A stretch of DNA of 60,000 bases from Symsagittifera roscoffensis (lineage: Eukaryota > Xenacoelomorpha > Acoela > Convolutidae). The translations under genes and the position numbers were made by a program. The DNA is taken from the NCBI RefSeq assembly GCF_963678635.1, contig NC_087065.1:25007254-25067253 (forward strand), given 5' to 3'. The notes beneath the pieces were generated by a model. The model saw nothing but the letters and a program-made list of their open reading frames with translations, ran no database searches and had not been told where the DNA came from. Below, piece after piece: positions 39,968 to 50,141 of the stretch (position 1 is its first letter; each line of letters starts with the position of its first letter).

Positions 39968-40050
39968 GCTTGAGTGGCTGAGTGGATATTTCGTGAGACT
40001 CAAAATCGCGTGATTGCAGTATGTCGCAGATTCGAATCCTACACGTAGCC
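39968..40050 (+). pseudogene. Degenerate tRNA-like sequence (tRNA pseudogene or SINE head)
   Basis: An A-box TGGCTGAGTGG (39975-39985) and a B-box GATTCGAATCC (40029-40039) are well matched to a class II (Leu/Ser-type) tRNA. A possible anticodon loop CTCAAAA (anticodon CAA) lies between them. Acceptor and T-stem pairing is poor (only about 3 of 7 acceptor pairs), so it is not a functional tRNA gene. The sequence fits a tRNA-derived SINE head or an old pseudogene. Confidence 0.55.
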
Positions 40051-41010
40051 GAGTTTTTGCTTATTCGAGGCTTATTGCTACCTTTTCTCATTTCACTTGA
40101 TAGAGCTGCTTTTTGGCAGTGTTCTCGCAATTGTTTGCGAAGCGCAGCGTCGCCTCTGTTACTCTTGCGATAAGCAAGGGTTTTACAATTGGTTACTACA
40201 CTTTTTTCCCATAAACAACTTTATGCACAGGATGACTGAAATTTGGTCATAGTTTCTTAGATGTAAGTTTATTTTTTTGTCGGCTTTATTGATTTCGACC
40301 CATTTTTTGTCGGCTTACTTGCAAGGTAGTTAATTCCGTAATTTTGATACTTTCTTCTTAATTTTTGAGGGTGATTATAGTTCACGGTTTTCTGTTTTTT
40401 ATAGGCGCCAAAATTTTCTCTTAGAAATAAAACTGAACTTTTCTGCCAGATTTTTTTTTTGCAAGTAAATTTTCAGTTTTTTTTTGGATGTATGGTTTCT
40501 GATTTTTTTTTGTTCTAAAAGAACATGAAACTAATTTTAGTTTTAATTAGTTAGGTGAGTGTTAGGCTCAAGCAATATGATTTGAAATCGATTCAAGTTG
40601 ATGGTGTAACGTATTGTTTCAATTTGTCAAAAAAAATTTCAAAAGAACTGATAGTTTCAAGATTATTTCAAACAAATTTGACTCAACTTTTTTTGTCTAC
40701 AAAGGAATGTTGTGGCAAGTTCTGCACGAGAGTTAGGCTTGTGGTTCTCTCTGGCTGAAATTTTTGAAAATCTTTGCATCATTTTTTTGTTGTGATGTAG
40801 CTCTTGTACCGTTGCGTATAAATTTCATAACTGATAATTCTTGATCTAATTGAGTGGTTACCTGATTTTCATAAGTTTTCGAGTTTTTTTCAGATTTTCT
40901 GCTAGTTCTTTTTGCGGCAATTGTTTGAAATTTTTCGTGTGGTTGAAATTTTGTTTTTCGTTTTTTTATTTTGATTTTTTATTATAGCGGATAGAGCTTT
41001 TATAATCGAT

Positions 41011-41345
41011 TGTTCTTATTGGATATGCAGATTGTTTGGTTGCAAGATTTAATCAACAGTTTTTGAGTACATTTAGGAATTATCGTGTCTCAATTTTTTG
41101 ACCGAAATATTTTCTTATCGTTTTCATCTATTGGTTATAAGAAAGAAATGGATGGAGTTAAGCCCAAATCTTTCTTTTGTTTTGAAGGTAATTGACTTCT
41201 TTAACAAATGTAAAATTTTTTCTGGTTTTTGAGTCTACGATTTCTTCAACAAAATTGATTCATAATTTTGATTTTGGTTTAAGACACATTATCTTTTGAT
41301 TTTGGAGCTTTATTGTGTATCGCAAGTGGTGCGAAGCTCAGCGCC
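41011..41345 (+). repeat. Dispersed intronic repeat R1, copy 2
   Basis: It is the second copy of the repeat at 38091-38413, in direct orientation, ending in GCAAGTGGTGCGAAGCT. A related GCGAAGCGCAGCG sequence also occurs at about 40138. Confidence 0.7.
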
Positions 41346-41540
41346 TCTGTGTACATTTTAATGCACTAATGTATATATGCTTTTTTGAGTTCAATTGAAA
41401 TTCATTCACCGAAAGCTACCTAAATACCCCTCTCCAAATACAAACGTTGAAATTGTGCGAAGAAATGTGAACGATTTCTAGTTTTGAAAGTAGAAATTAA
41501 TTTGACTTAAATTGACTTAAAATACAAGAGTGAATACAAG

Positions 41541-41640
41541 AAACGACACTAATTTGACGAACTTTTATTTGTAGCTTTGATGATTATAGTCGGAACATTC
41601 TGTGCTACTTGCCCCGCAACCAGCTATCCTTGTTTCATCT
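41541..41640 (+). repeat. Dispersed intronic repeat R2, copy 2
   Basis: It is the direct-orientation partner of 36915-37020, with the same two anchor blocks (ACGACACTAATTTGAC, AACATTCTGTGCTACTT). Confidence 0.65.
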
Positions 41641-41780
41641 TTGGAATGGGTTGTTGGTAATACTTTTTACTAAGCGGGGATTTGTAACTATCGCACCGTC
41701 GTTCGTAGTATATAATCACTAGTCACGTTCTTGCTGACTAGCTCCTTGAACTTCTCTACGTATTGCATATCTGCATTCAG

Positions 41781-42003
41781 GTGCTAAGTTGGTGCCACCC
41801 TACGAAGGGATCTGTGATTGCCAGAAGTAGCCAGCCGAGAACTGGGGTGGGACACTGGAACTCATCCACGGCAGACCAGAGCTACATTGAAGCACTGCGG
41901 GACTCCAGTCTAGCCGAGCAGCTGACCATCGCGGACGCCAGACCGAAAAAGAACGCAATAGCTAACATGGCCAGAGGGGGAGGCACTGAAGCAGGAATGA
42001 TAG
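41781..42003 (+). CDS. Myotubularin-related gene, exon E
   Basis: The acceptor is GCATTCAG and the donor ATAG|GTACGA; the exon ends in phase 1. It encodes VLSWCHPTKGSVIARSSQP, a stretch with SYIEALRDSS, and DARPKKNAIANMARGGG. These are the family's W.HP, R.SQP and DARP..NA.AN...GGG motifs. Confidence 0.92.
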
Positions 42004-42134
42004 GTACGAAATTTTTTAGATAGGGCTACTCGACGGGCCTGCAATTGCGAGTCCCTATCTATAATTGCGAGTCCCTAAAAGTTCGTCAAAAGCAAATGAA
42101 GTGAATAAGAATTTTATGTCGTTGCTTTTAATAG

Positions 42135-42520
42135 GCAAGAATCAGACAGGATACACAGCCGAGGGACGCCTCACAAATGTCAAATTCTTTGAGATAGACA
42201 ACATACATGTAGTGAGGGGTTCCTTTGAAAAGCTTAAGAACCTGCTGAGTTGTCCAGTACATAACGACTTCCACGAGCGACTGGAAAAGACTGGCTGGCT
42301 AGCATACATCCAGAGGATCCTGTTCGCAGGAGTGGCCGTGGCTGAAAAGATAGAATGTGAGTCGCAGTCTGTGTTAGTGCACTGTTCCGATGGGTGGGAC
42401 AGAACAGCTCAGATAGTGTCTCTGGCCATGTTGATGTTGGATCCATTCTACAGGACTATGGAGGGATTTGCTACATTGATTGAGAAAGAGTGGACTGCTT
42501 TTGGTCACAAGTTTGCTGAG
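42135..42520 (+). CDS. Myotubularin-related gene, exon F (phosphatase active site)
   Basis: The acceptor TTTTAATAG supplies the two bases that complete a Gly codon with exon E. The donor is GAG|GTAAGT, in phase 0. It encodes IDNIHVVRGSFEKL, GWLAYIQ, the P-loop HCSDGWDRT (42380-42406) with the catalytic Cys and Arg of an active 3-phosphoinositide phosphatase, and FYRT.EGF..LIEKEW..FGHKFAE. The YRT.GF and LIEKEW pattern and the spacing resemble the MTMR6/7/8 group. The remaining 3' exons are not in the window, so they lie beyond the right edge and element 4 is probably within the following intron. Confidence 0.95.
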
Positions 42521-44603
42521 GTAAGTTTAGACTGGATAATGAATTGAATAAGTTGTGTCATGATTCTCTGGACTTTTTGAGTTATGACAGGGGTGTATAA
42601 CTCATAGAGTAATTTCGGATAGGGTACACCGTCTGCTCGTCACGCTATCTTATTTTCGGCCGGATAGATTCGTGCAACTTCTTAGTCTAATACCGATCCT
42701 AATCTTACTCTTATACTATCTAGTCTCAGGTTGTTTAACTAGTCTCTGCTAGGCTCAATAGATCTAGGGTATACTGGTTTATTGCGGCTGCTGAAGTGCT
42801 CGGGAGAGTCCAACTAATTTCTAAGTTAAATTCAAATCTCTCTGGTGCTGAAATTACAAGTAACTTCAGCACTTACAAATAAGTGGGTTGTTAGTTAGAT
42901 GGATCATGATTGGTTAATATTAAATACTTTACATTGGTAAAACATTTAATTTATCCAATCATAAAATATAGTTTAGATCAGGTTCCACCCATCCGGGTTT
43001 TACAGTGTTTTTTAGAACAGTTCTTCTGTAATTCAAGGATGGATGATGGACGTTGGTATTTGGCGAACATCATATTTCTTTTGTTTCCTTTTTGTTAAGG
43101 AAGTTCCAGGGAGCTGGAGTTAGGGACATAAGACGTTGTGTTCTTCTTGTGACAACGACTGAGTCTTTGCAACAGCATCAATTCTGGTTTCAGAATGGTT
43201 GGCTATGTCAGGTTTTTCTGTTCTTCGGAGAGAACTTCTTTAGTGTCTGATCTAGCTTGGGAATGGCGTGGAGATTGTGCGTGGAGGGGATGCCTGGTTA
43301 CTCGGATCTGTACGTATACTTGAACATCGAGGTGGTCATTGGTCTAGTTCAATGAAGTCCTTTTCTGCGAAGTCAAGTCGTACTCTAAATCCTTTGAGTT
43401 GTGATTATGAGCGGCATATCGATTGTAGTTGGTTATTCTCTCTCGAGTGTAGTGAGGTCGTCTTGTCTTTTGATGTTCGTCCTTGGTGTTGTATTCTGAT
43501 CTATATATTGCATCATGTGATTTTACATTTTATAAAACTTTTATTAGTTTAGTATTTTTTAATAATGATTTTAGTTAGTTGTTTTCACAAAAGCTTTTTT
43601 GTTTTAGTTCGGTTATTTTGAAGAGTTACTCACCCTTGAGTAGCTCTTATTAAAAATAAAGGTGTGGTCACAAAGCGTGGATGTAGCGCGGTGGGTTAGG
43701 CCGGCTATAGAGCATGCTCAGGACGTCCTTTCCTGGTGGGTTAGGCCAGGTGTGGGAGTATGATTTCATGCGGTTTTTGTGAGGGGTCCTGTTATGTGAC
43801 AACGTTTTATGTTGGGTTTGTTGTGGTTTTACTTATGTTTTGTTGGTTATGTACTTTTACTAAAAAGCAAATTGTTTGTGGTATGGGTTTGTCTTTCGAC
43901 TTTTTTGTGTTTTATTATTTCTTTCTAAGACTTTGTAATAGTCTTCAAAAGAATAAATTATCCAGTTTTAAACTGGGTTAATCCGGTTTGGGTACCGTTG
44001 GTTTCCTTTTCTTAGTCATGCTGTTATTTTATGATTTGTGGTATTTAGTAAGCTGCGTTGGTTAGTTTTGTTTAGTATATGATTCCTTTCCAACCGGGTT
44101 AAAGGAAAGTTTGAAACATGTTATTATATGTTAGAGTTGTTGAGTGTGAAAACTTGAAACTGAAATTCATTATTTTAAACAATTCTTCGTGGGCGAGCTG
44201 TGCGAGTGTGGATAGAATTTCTGTGCGAATGAATGAAAATATCAAAAGGTTAGTACTGCAATTGCATTTTATTAATTTACTGCATAGAATTTGGAAATTT
44301 ACTGCTAGTTATGGGGGAATTTTAAGATACAAATTTTCATCATAATTAGATTTACTGCTTTTGGGGGAAAATTTTATAAATTAATTTACTGCATTGGTAT
44401 TATATGTATTTAATTGTTGGTGCAAAGGTTTAATAGAGTCTTAAACAGTTTTGAAGAAGTTTCCTATTTTTTATTTTTCTTTTGTGAATTTTTCAGATGA
44501 TCGAAGATGAAGGCTAAAAATCTAAAGAAAACATGAATAAAGAATGGTGAGTTTTTTAATATTTTAATTAGTTAGTAATACTCATTTAATTCATACTTAC
44601 CTG
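42521..44603. other. Intron after exon F, probably including the unseen 3' LTR of element 4
   Basis: There is no supported gene. The left part is myotubularin intron. Somewhere here the 3' LTR and 3' untranslated region of minus-strand element 4 should lie, but without the other LTR the borders cannot be placed. A 12-bp hairpin (43621-43648) is followed by AATAAA at 43655-43660 on the plus strand. On the minus strand just past the 597-codon ORF, CAG|GTAAGTATG, TACTAAC and TTTTCTTTAG form an intron-like set of signals (about 44600 down to 44525). Confidence 0.45.
43621..43648 (+). promoter_or_regulatory. Hairpin followed by a polyadenylation signal
   Basis: AAGAGTTACTCA and TGAGTAGCTCTT pair over 12 bp with one G-U pair around a CCCT loop. 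AATAAA follows 7 bp later. This could be an LTR or transcript 3'-end element, but its owner is unknown. Confidence 0.45.
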
Positions 44604-46397
44604 TTAGTCGTCGGGGAAAAAACCGTGGGGGAAGATGTCGTGAATTAGTTCTGAAGTTGTTAGTAGTTTAGCTAAGATGCGTATGATATTTTTAGTTTGA
44701 AGCAGTGGCCAAAGCAATTGAAGTGCCTTAATAGTGGTTAGTTCTTCAGTGCCAACTGCAAACTCATAAGGTGTGTTTTGGATTAAGTTATATAATTTGT
44801 GGTTAAATTTAGTGTTGTGGATGAATTCTAAAATGGGGATTTCTATAGGCTGTACAAACTCGTGCGGGATAAGGAGGGGTCGGGATTCTTCAGCGTTGAA
44901 GGTCTTGGTGATGGGGCAGAAAATGTACATTTGGGTTATGGGGTCATAATTACGGAGAATACCATGGAGGTTAGTGTCTTTAATACAATATGTGAAATTT
45001 AGGAAATACGGTGAAGTGTATTTTGAATTGATGAATTGGAAACGATGGTGTGATTGTCTAGAGGGTGTGTGGAGGTCAAAGTGATTTTGGATGAAACGAT
45101 AGTAACTGTATGTATGTGTTTGTTTAGTTCGCAACATAATATCGTGTGAACAGTGTAGATCTCTTTCGTGTGGTGCAAGGAAATGAAAGGTTAGTGAAAA
45201 GATTTGGAAGCGTTCTTTAAAACTTTCGTATGCTTGTGTGCTTGTTAGTGCTTCTGAAATAATGTGATCAAACTTTCGGTCGAAGATGTTTAGTGTAAAT
45301 ACATATGGTGTCTTGATGAAAAATTTCTCGGTGATTTGTGGGTTAGCGAAGCGGTCTTCGTCTAAGAATTGATCTTGGTTAGCTCTGATGATGTTGTGAT
45401 CGTAGTATTCTAGTGTATATTCATTAGCTCTAGGTGCAGTGTGTATTTTTAGTGATTTTTTATATCCTACGTAAGTAAACTGTCTAGCGGTGAGTGGTGT
45501 AGTTAGTCGATATAACATGTCTTTGTTTCGGTCTATATCGATGGAAGTGTTGGTTAAAGGTAAGCAAAGAGGGTTAGTGAAATGATAATATGAGGTCCAA
45601 GAGAGAGTGGGCATTAAAATGTATTCATCTACAAAGTTGCGTGTTTCGTTAGCGTCATGAGGGGTGTTTAAGGTGTATTGTGGAAATGAGGGTAAAGTGA
45701 TAGCTAAAAATTCTCTAGTGTTAGTATGCTGGGGGTGGTTGATGTATTCACGGGCTGTTCCTGGTTTTGCTGGGAAAGGATGGTTGGGGAATTTTCTTTT
45801 AAAAGTGCGGTAAGCTCTATTAGTGTTGAGTGAAGATATAGTGGATGTGGATGATGGTGTTAATGATTCAGTATAATTTGAAGAGGGTGTAGGGGGATTG
45901 GATGAATTTGGAGTGGAGGAGATTTGGTTTATGGTCGGAGTGTTAAGGTGGTAGGGTTGTTGTTGGAGGGTAATAAAATTGTCTAGCTCTGGGGAGATTC
46001 GGGGGGTATCTGGAGATGATTGGTCAGAATGGTATGAGGAGTAGGTTGGGGTAACTTGGGAAGCATAAGAGGGTGTGGGAGTGATTGGGTCAGGGTTATT
46101 TGACAATATGGGTTGAAAAGGAGGTTGAGAAAAATGAGAAGGGTTATGGAAATTATTGGATGGAGATGGTTCTGAGTCGGCAAATTCATCGGGGGTTTCA
46201 ATATTCGGGTTATTTAGCTGTGAGATGGAGTATAAAACTGAAATATGTGAGTTAGTGTCGGAATTCATGCCTGATGTTACATTGCTAGGTGGAAAATCGG
46301 GTGGCGGAAAAGCAAAAAGTGGTATTATTGGGATTGAAGAGGTAAGGTTGGTTGGATGGGAATTTGATCGATGGAGTGATCCAAGTTGGCGGCTCAT
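44604..46397 (-). CDS. 597-aa ORF after env in element 4, unknown function
   Basis: It starts in the ATGA overlap with env, in another frame. The first ~200 residues are S/P/T/N-rich and probably disordered. The rest (about 200-597) is rich in aromatic residues and looks folded (for example NFVDEYILMPTLSWTSYYHF and TPYVFTLNIFDRKFDHII). There is no signal peptide, zinc finger or known catalytic motif. The frame is fully intact over 1.8 kb, so it is likely under selection. It could be a late accessory or structural gene. Six bases after the stop codon's first base the sequence reads CAG|GTAAGT, a strong splice-donor match. Confidence 0.7.
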   Translation of the reverse strand: MSRQLGSLHRSNSHPTNLTSSIPIIPLFAFPPPDFPPSNVTSGMNSDTNSHISVLYSISQLNNPNIETPDEFADSEPSPSNNFHNPSHFSQPPFQPILSNNPDPITPTPSYASQVTPTYSSYHSDQSSPDTPRISPELDNFITLQQQPYHLNTPTINQISSTPNSSNPPTPSSNYTESLTPSSTSTISSLNTNRAYRTFKRKFPNHPFPAKPGTAREYINHPQHTNTREFLAITLPSFPQYTLNTPHDANETRNFVDEYILMPTLSWTSYYHFTNPLCLPLTNTSIDIDRNKDMLYRLTTPLTARQFTYVGYKKSLKIHTAPRANEYTLEYYDHNIIRANQDQFLDEDRFANPQITEKFFIKTPYVFTLNIFDRKFDHIISEALTSTQAYESFKERFQIFSLTFHFLAPHERDLHCSHDIMLRTKQTHTYSYYRFIQNHFDLHTPSRQSHHRFQFINSKYTSPYFLNFTYCIKDTNLHGILRNYDPITQMYIFCPITKTFNAEESRPLLIPHEFVQPIEIPILEFIHNTKFNHKLYNLIQNTPYEFAVGTEELTTIKALQLLWPLLQTKNIIRILAKLLTTSELIHDIFPHGFFPDD

Positions 46398-49012
46398 CGT
46401 GGGCTAAAAAAATTATTATTTTGAGATTGAAAAGCGGTGGTATGGGGTTGTTCAATAATTTGTTCATAAGTATTATCATCGTGTGATTGATGTGTCATTA
46501 TATGTTGTACGGGACTTTGTGATGTGGTGAGTCTAAAATTTGGATTATGTGTGATTGCTAAATTTCGAAAATTTCGTGGGACTAGGGATAGTGGATGGTT
46601 ATTTGGTAGGGGTGGTAGTTGTGGTGCCGTTGGCTGTGTGTCGACATTGTTATGTTCTTCGTCGTATGTATTTTGTCGTGTTGTTATTTTTGTGTTATAT
46701 TCTTTTATTTGTGCGTCTAAAAGAATTTTGTTTATAGATGTGGAAAAAATTCCAAAAAATCCTGCAAAGAGTATGCGTGCTACGCTTGCTTGTCTGTTTA
46801 CTTGTGTGTGTATAGCACATGTATTGTAGATTCCTTTTAAGAGTGAGAAAAGAAATCCAATAAAGTTAAACATTGCGTATAAAATAGTCAATTTTTCTAA
46901 GATGTAGTAGGGCCATCCTAGAAAATCTAGGATCTCATTTTTGAGTGTAACAAAGCTAAAAATGTTGATTGGTGATATATCTTGGGGACGGTATTTTTCG
47001 CCGTTTAGATATATATAATCTTTAATGTCTTTAAAATATCCGCTATAGTCTTGCGTGTAGATATCGGCAAATCCTGCGGTTTCTGCAAGTTTGCGTAAAT
47101 TTTGGTCTATTGATTGTCTTTGTATAGTGTCCATTTGTGTTAATAATTCTTGGAATTGTTGTGTTCTAATGTGATGTTGAATATCTGATTTTGAATAGAT
47201 TCCTATTGATTGTAAGTCTATATTTGGGTTTCGAGCGATAGCGCGAATGCTTTCTGGTGAAAATTTTTTGAGTGATTGCATTAATGTGGGGTATGGAGTG
47301 AGAAGATAATATTTATTTTCATCAGGGTTTAGTTGTACTACATTGTGGCTATTTTCTGATCCACATGGGACTGCGGTATCCCAGAAATAGGTTCTTCGTG
47401 AAAGTGTATCCACGAAATGTACTTTATTCTTATAAAAGATAGGGATTCTTTTATAACATCGTTTATCTTCAAAAACGTATAGTGGTGATACTTTTTTAGT
47501 ACAAGTATAAAACCATAAGATGTTTCCTTCATAGTCTAAAAAATTTGATCTATTTCCTGATAATAAGTATCCTGCGTAGGGTATTTTTAATACTGCTAGT
47601 GCAAGTGATTGTAATATTTGTGTTCGTTCTAATTCGCATAGTTGATGTAGTGTTTCTAATTCGGAGAGTGACATTTCTTGAAAAATGCGGCTAATTGTAT
47701 AGTCTAGTTTCATATCCAAATGAATATCATAGTGGATATTACCAAAATATGTAGTATTCATTAGTGATAATTCTTGTAAGCGTGTGCTTCTGGTGTCATA
47801 AGGTTTTAGATGTCCACCAGGTTGTCCGTTGCTTTTTTCAAAATTAACTGGTATATAGGAGGTTCCTTCGTTTAGAGGATGACCTGTGGCATATGGGTCG
47901 ATTTTTACTTTTCCAGTGGTCATGTCGAATCCTTTTTCGTATTCAACTAATATTTCAGAGTATTGTGTTCTGTGAAGTGGATTCCTGTATTTACATGCAA
48001 GTTCTGTTTCTTGATATATTTGAAAACGTGTCAATTTATTTTCTATATTGTCTATGTTTCTAAAATCGGAACTTAGTTTGCGTGATGGATGGACTTGTTC
48101 ATAAGGAATTGATTGTATGAAATATTTTTCGTGAAATTTTATCATACGAGCGTGTATTTTTGCTACTTGAAATGTTGTACATGTATCTTCGGGGAACCAA
48201 ACAATTGTTGCTTGTGTTCTTGTTGTAGGGTCGCAATATCCTTGATCATTTTTACAAGGTAGTCGGATTCCTTGATAGATCATTGTATTATCAGATAAAT
48301 CTCGTGTGAGTTGTATTTTTTCGAGTTGTATTTTCCAATCGAAAAACATTATTTCTTGGTATCCTTTATTTTTCGTGTCTGCTTTGCAGTTTGATGGGTT
48401 ATTTATACCAATGTGTGGTATCCATTGTTTGTCATGTAGGTCATAGGTTAATCGTCCGTGTGCGCCGTTATACGGGTATTTTTCGTCTAGTTTTATATGT
48501 CCTTGGTGTCTTTCAAGTTGTGATTGATGTACAGAGTCTGAAAAAACTTGAAAATTAACTAATTTTCTTTGGGAGTTTTTATTTTGTGTGATGTTTAGTC
48601 TAAGTAATTCATTTTTACAATCGTCGGGATTGAGATGTAAAAGACGTTCTATATTACTTTGATAGAATGATTCATGGTCAAGTCGATTTTTGTTTCCGTT
48701 CGAGACTTGTGAACAATGTACTTTCTTTTCGGAAAATGTTGCTGTGAATTTATAACCTGTAACTGTTGTTGCTCGGGCTTTTGAATAGAGTGTTGCTATT
48801 ATATCTGTGGTTTCTATAGCTTGTGGTTCTGTTTCACATTGTGATACTTGATTGATTGCATATTTATGTAGTGTTTTTTGTTCATTCTCTTCGCAATCGT
48901 AATGTGTTACTAATAAATCTTGTGGTCCTGTACGAGGGGAAGGGTTTATGTGTTGATTTGAGGTTACTAGAAAAAGGAGTTGGAGAAAATTTAATAATTT
49001 TAGAATATACAT
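46394..49012 (-). CDS. Envelope-like glycoprotein of element 4
   Basis: The ORF encodes 872 residues. A signal peptide (YILKLLNFLQLLFLVTS) starts a large extracellular-type region with many spaced cysteines and several NxT/S sites (for example NIT, NGNK-adjacent and NTT). A hydrophobic anchor lies at about 700-730 (ILYAMFNFIGFLFSLL). A second hydrophobic patch follows at about 745-762 (ILFAGFFGIFSTSI), with a ~100-residue polar tail. The place after pol, signal peptide and anchor are what an env gene of a gypsy-type endogenous retrovirus should have. No furin-type cleavage site was obvious, and the fusion class could not be assigned. Its stop overlaps the next start as ATGA (46397-46394). Confidence 0.75.
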   Translation of the reverse strand: MYILKLLNFLQLLFLVTSNQHINPSPRTGPQDLLVTHYDCEENEQKTLHKYAINQVSQCETEPQAIETTDIIATLYSKARATTVTGYKFTATFSEKKVHCSQVSNGNKNRLDHESFYQSNIERLLHLNPDDCKNELLRLNITQNKNSQRKLVNFQVFSDSVHQSQLERHQGHIKLDEKYPYNGAHGRLTYDLHDKQWIPHIGINNPSNCKADTKNKGYQEIMFFDWKIQLEKIQLTRDLSDNTMIYQGIRLPCKNDQGYCDPTTRTQATIVWFPEDTCTTFQVAKIHARMIKFHEKYFIQSIPYEQVHPSRKLSSDFRNIDNIENKLTRFQIYQETELACKYRNPLHRTQYSEILVEYEKGFDMTTGKVKIDPYATGHPLNEGTSYIPVNFEKSNGQPGGHLKPYDTRSTRLQELSLMNTTYFGNIHYDIHLDMKLDYTISRIFQEMSLSELETLHQLCELERTQILQSLALAVLKIPYAGYLLSGNRSNFLDYEGNILWFYTCTKKVSPLYVFEDKRCYKRIPIFYKNKVHFVDTLSRRTYFWDTAVPCGSENSHNVVQLNPDENKYYLLTPYPTLMQSLKKFSPESIRAIARNPNIDLQSIGIYSKSDIQHHIRTQQFQELLTQMDTIQRQSIDQNLRKLAETAGFADIYTQDYSGYFKDIKDYIYLNGEKYRPQDISPINIFSFVTLKNEILDFLGWPYYILEKLTILYAMFNFIGFLFSLLKGIYNTCAIHTQVNRQASVARILFAGFFGIFSTSINKILLDAQIKEYNTKITTRQNTYDEEHNNVDTQPTAPQLPPLPNNHPLSLVPRNFRNLAITHNPNFRLTTSQSPVQHIMTHQSHDDNTYEQIIEQPHTTAFQSQNNNFFSPR

Positions 49013-50136
49013 GTGTATGATAATCCTGAGTATGGGTTATAAAATGTAATGTAACCAATTGTGTTTTTGGTGTATCTGTCGTATTTATATATTACTTCAG
49101 TAGTTATAAACGGTGGTGGTAGTGATTGAGCTGTTATGTTAGGTGGATTTAATGGGTAGGGATGTTGTGTAATATTGTTTAATTTAACTGTGATTTCAAA
49201 CTTTAATTGTAAACTGTTTTGTTGGAGTATTTGAATATTGTGATCACGGATATCGTTGTGAATATCTTGACGATATTGTAATCTATTAAGTGCCCAGTTA
49301 TGAAGGCGGTTACTTTCTTGATGTTGTCCAAATAATGGTGGAGGTGCTGTGAATGTATTCCAATCTAATCTTAAAGGAATATTTATTGATGATTGTTCTC
49401 GATATCTGGCGTCGAGATTATTTGGAAAATTTAAGTTAAAGGGTAGTGGTGAAAATTGACTTGTTGATGGTGTTGATGGTAGTGATAATGTTTCTGGTAG
49501 TGATGAGGATGTTGTTGTATCCGTAGAAATATCTATGGGGTCATTGACTAAATTTGGTTCACCTTGTGTGAATGAATGTGTAGTCCAATATGGTAGTCGT
49601 GATGTTAGGTTTGGGGGGTTAAAGGGATTTTCACGTATCTGTTCAGATGTTGGTGTTGAACCTAAGTAGTCTGAAGGTAGACTTGAAGTGCTTCGTTGTG
49701 AAAAAAGTGTAGGAGTTTCTGGTGTGATACCAGTGGTGTTTTCTGGAGTGGTTTGTGTTGGGGATTGAGGTATATCAAAATGAACTCGGGGAGTTTGAAA
49801 ATTTCTATTTCGTCGAGGATGTATAATTTGTCTATTTATTTCTGTTGTGTTTTGGTTTTGACTAAGGTTTCGTATTCTACTTAGTTCTTGTGGTAGTGTT
49901 GGGTAAAGATTATATGTTGGTTCACTTAGGGATGCTTGTCGTTGAACTGGTTCTAGTGGTTCAGATAAACGAGCGTGCCGTTCTTCAAAAGTGTATGGAT
50001 TGTCTTGAAAAGAAATTCGTGTAGATGTTTGATTATTTTGAGTAGTTGGAGGTGGTGTTGGATTATCTTGGGATGATGTCGGTGAAGACTGATTCTGTGA
50101 CTGTTGGGTAGCAATTTTTGATGGATTTTTGAATTG
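49000..50136 (-). CDS. 378-codon open frame without any ATG, just upstream of env in element 4
   Basis: Translation of the minus strand shows an open frame from directly after a TAA (50137-50139) to a TAA at 49000-49002, with no Met codon anywhere. The sequence is P/T/S/N/Q-rich for the first ~240 residues (QDNPTPPPTTQNN, SLPETLSLPSTPSTS). It then becomes more structured (LDWNTFTAPPPLFGQ, HNWALNRLQYRQDIHNDI, IYKYDRYTKNTIGYITFYNP). It overlaps the env start by 13 nt. Random AT-rich DNA would not stay open this long, so it is likely expressed by frameshift from ORF b, splicing or non-AUG initiation. No family was recognised. Confidence 0.7.
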   Translation of the reverse strand, partial: QFKNPSKIATQQSQNQSSPTSSQDNPTPPPTTQNNQTSTRISFQDNPYTFEERHARLSEPLEPVQRQASLSEPTYNLYPTLPQELSRIRNLSQNQNTTEINRQIIHPRRNRNFQTPRVHFDIPQSPTQTTPENTTGITPETPTLFSQRSTSSLPSDYLGSTPTSEQIRENPFNPPNLTSRLPYWTTHSFTQGEPNLVNDPIDISTDTTTSSSLPETLSLPSTPSTSQFSPLPFNLNFPNNLDARYREQSSINIPLRLDWNTFTAPPPLFGQHQESNRLHNWALNRLQYRQDIHNDIRDHNIQILQQNSLQLKFEITVKLNNITQHPYPLNPPNITAQSLPPPFITTEVIYKYDRYTKNTIGYITFYNPYSGLSYTCIF

Positions 50137-50141
50137 TTACT

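Larger units (their letters stand above)
39230..41780 (+). other. Intron D-E of the myotubularin-related gene
   Basis: This is a 2.5-kb T-rich intron. It contains a copy of a short repeat (39348-39390, TTTGTATTCGGGTGTGTTT), a degenerate tRNA-like sequence (39968-40050), R1 copy 2 and R2 copy 2. No exon is evident within it. Confidence 0.6.

Noticed and set aside
42557-42590. TGTCAT...ATGACA inverted ends as a possible LTR or small element border
   Set aside because: Only 34 bp long and no second copy or PPT nearby; probably a chance hairpin.
43681-43760. Two A-box-like sequences (TAGCGCGGTGGGTTAGGC)
   Set aside because: No B box at a suitable distance and no tRNA-like folding, so not called as an RNA gene.
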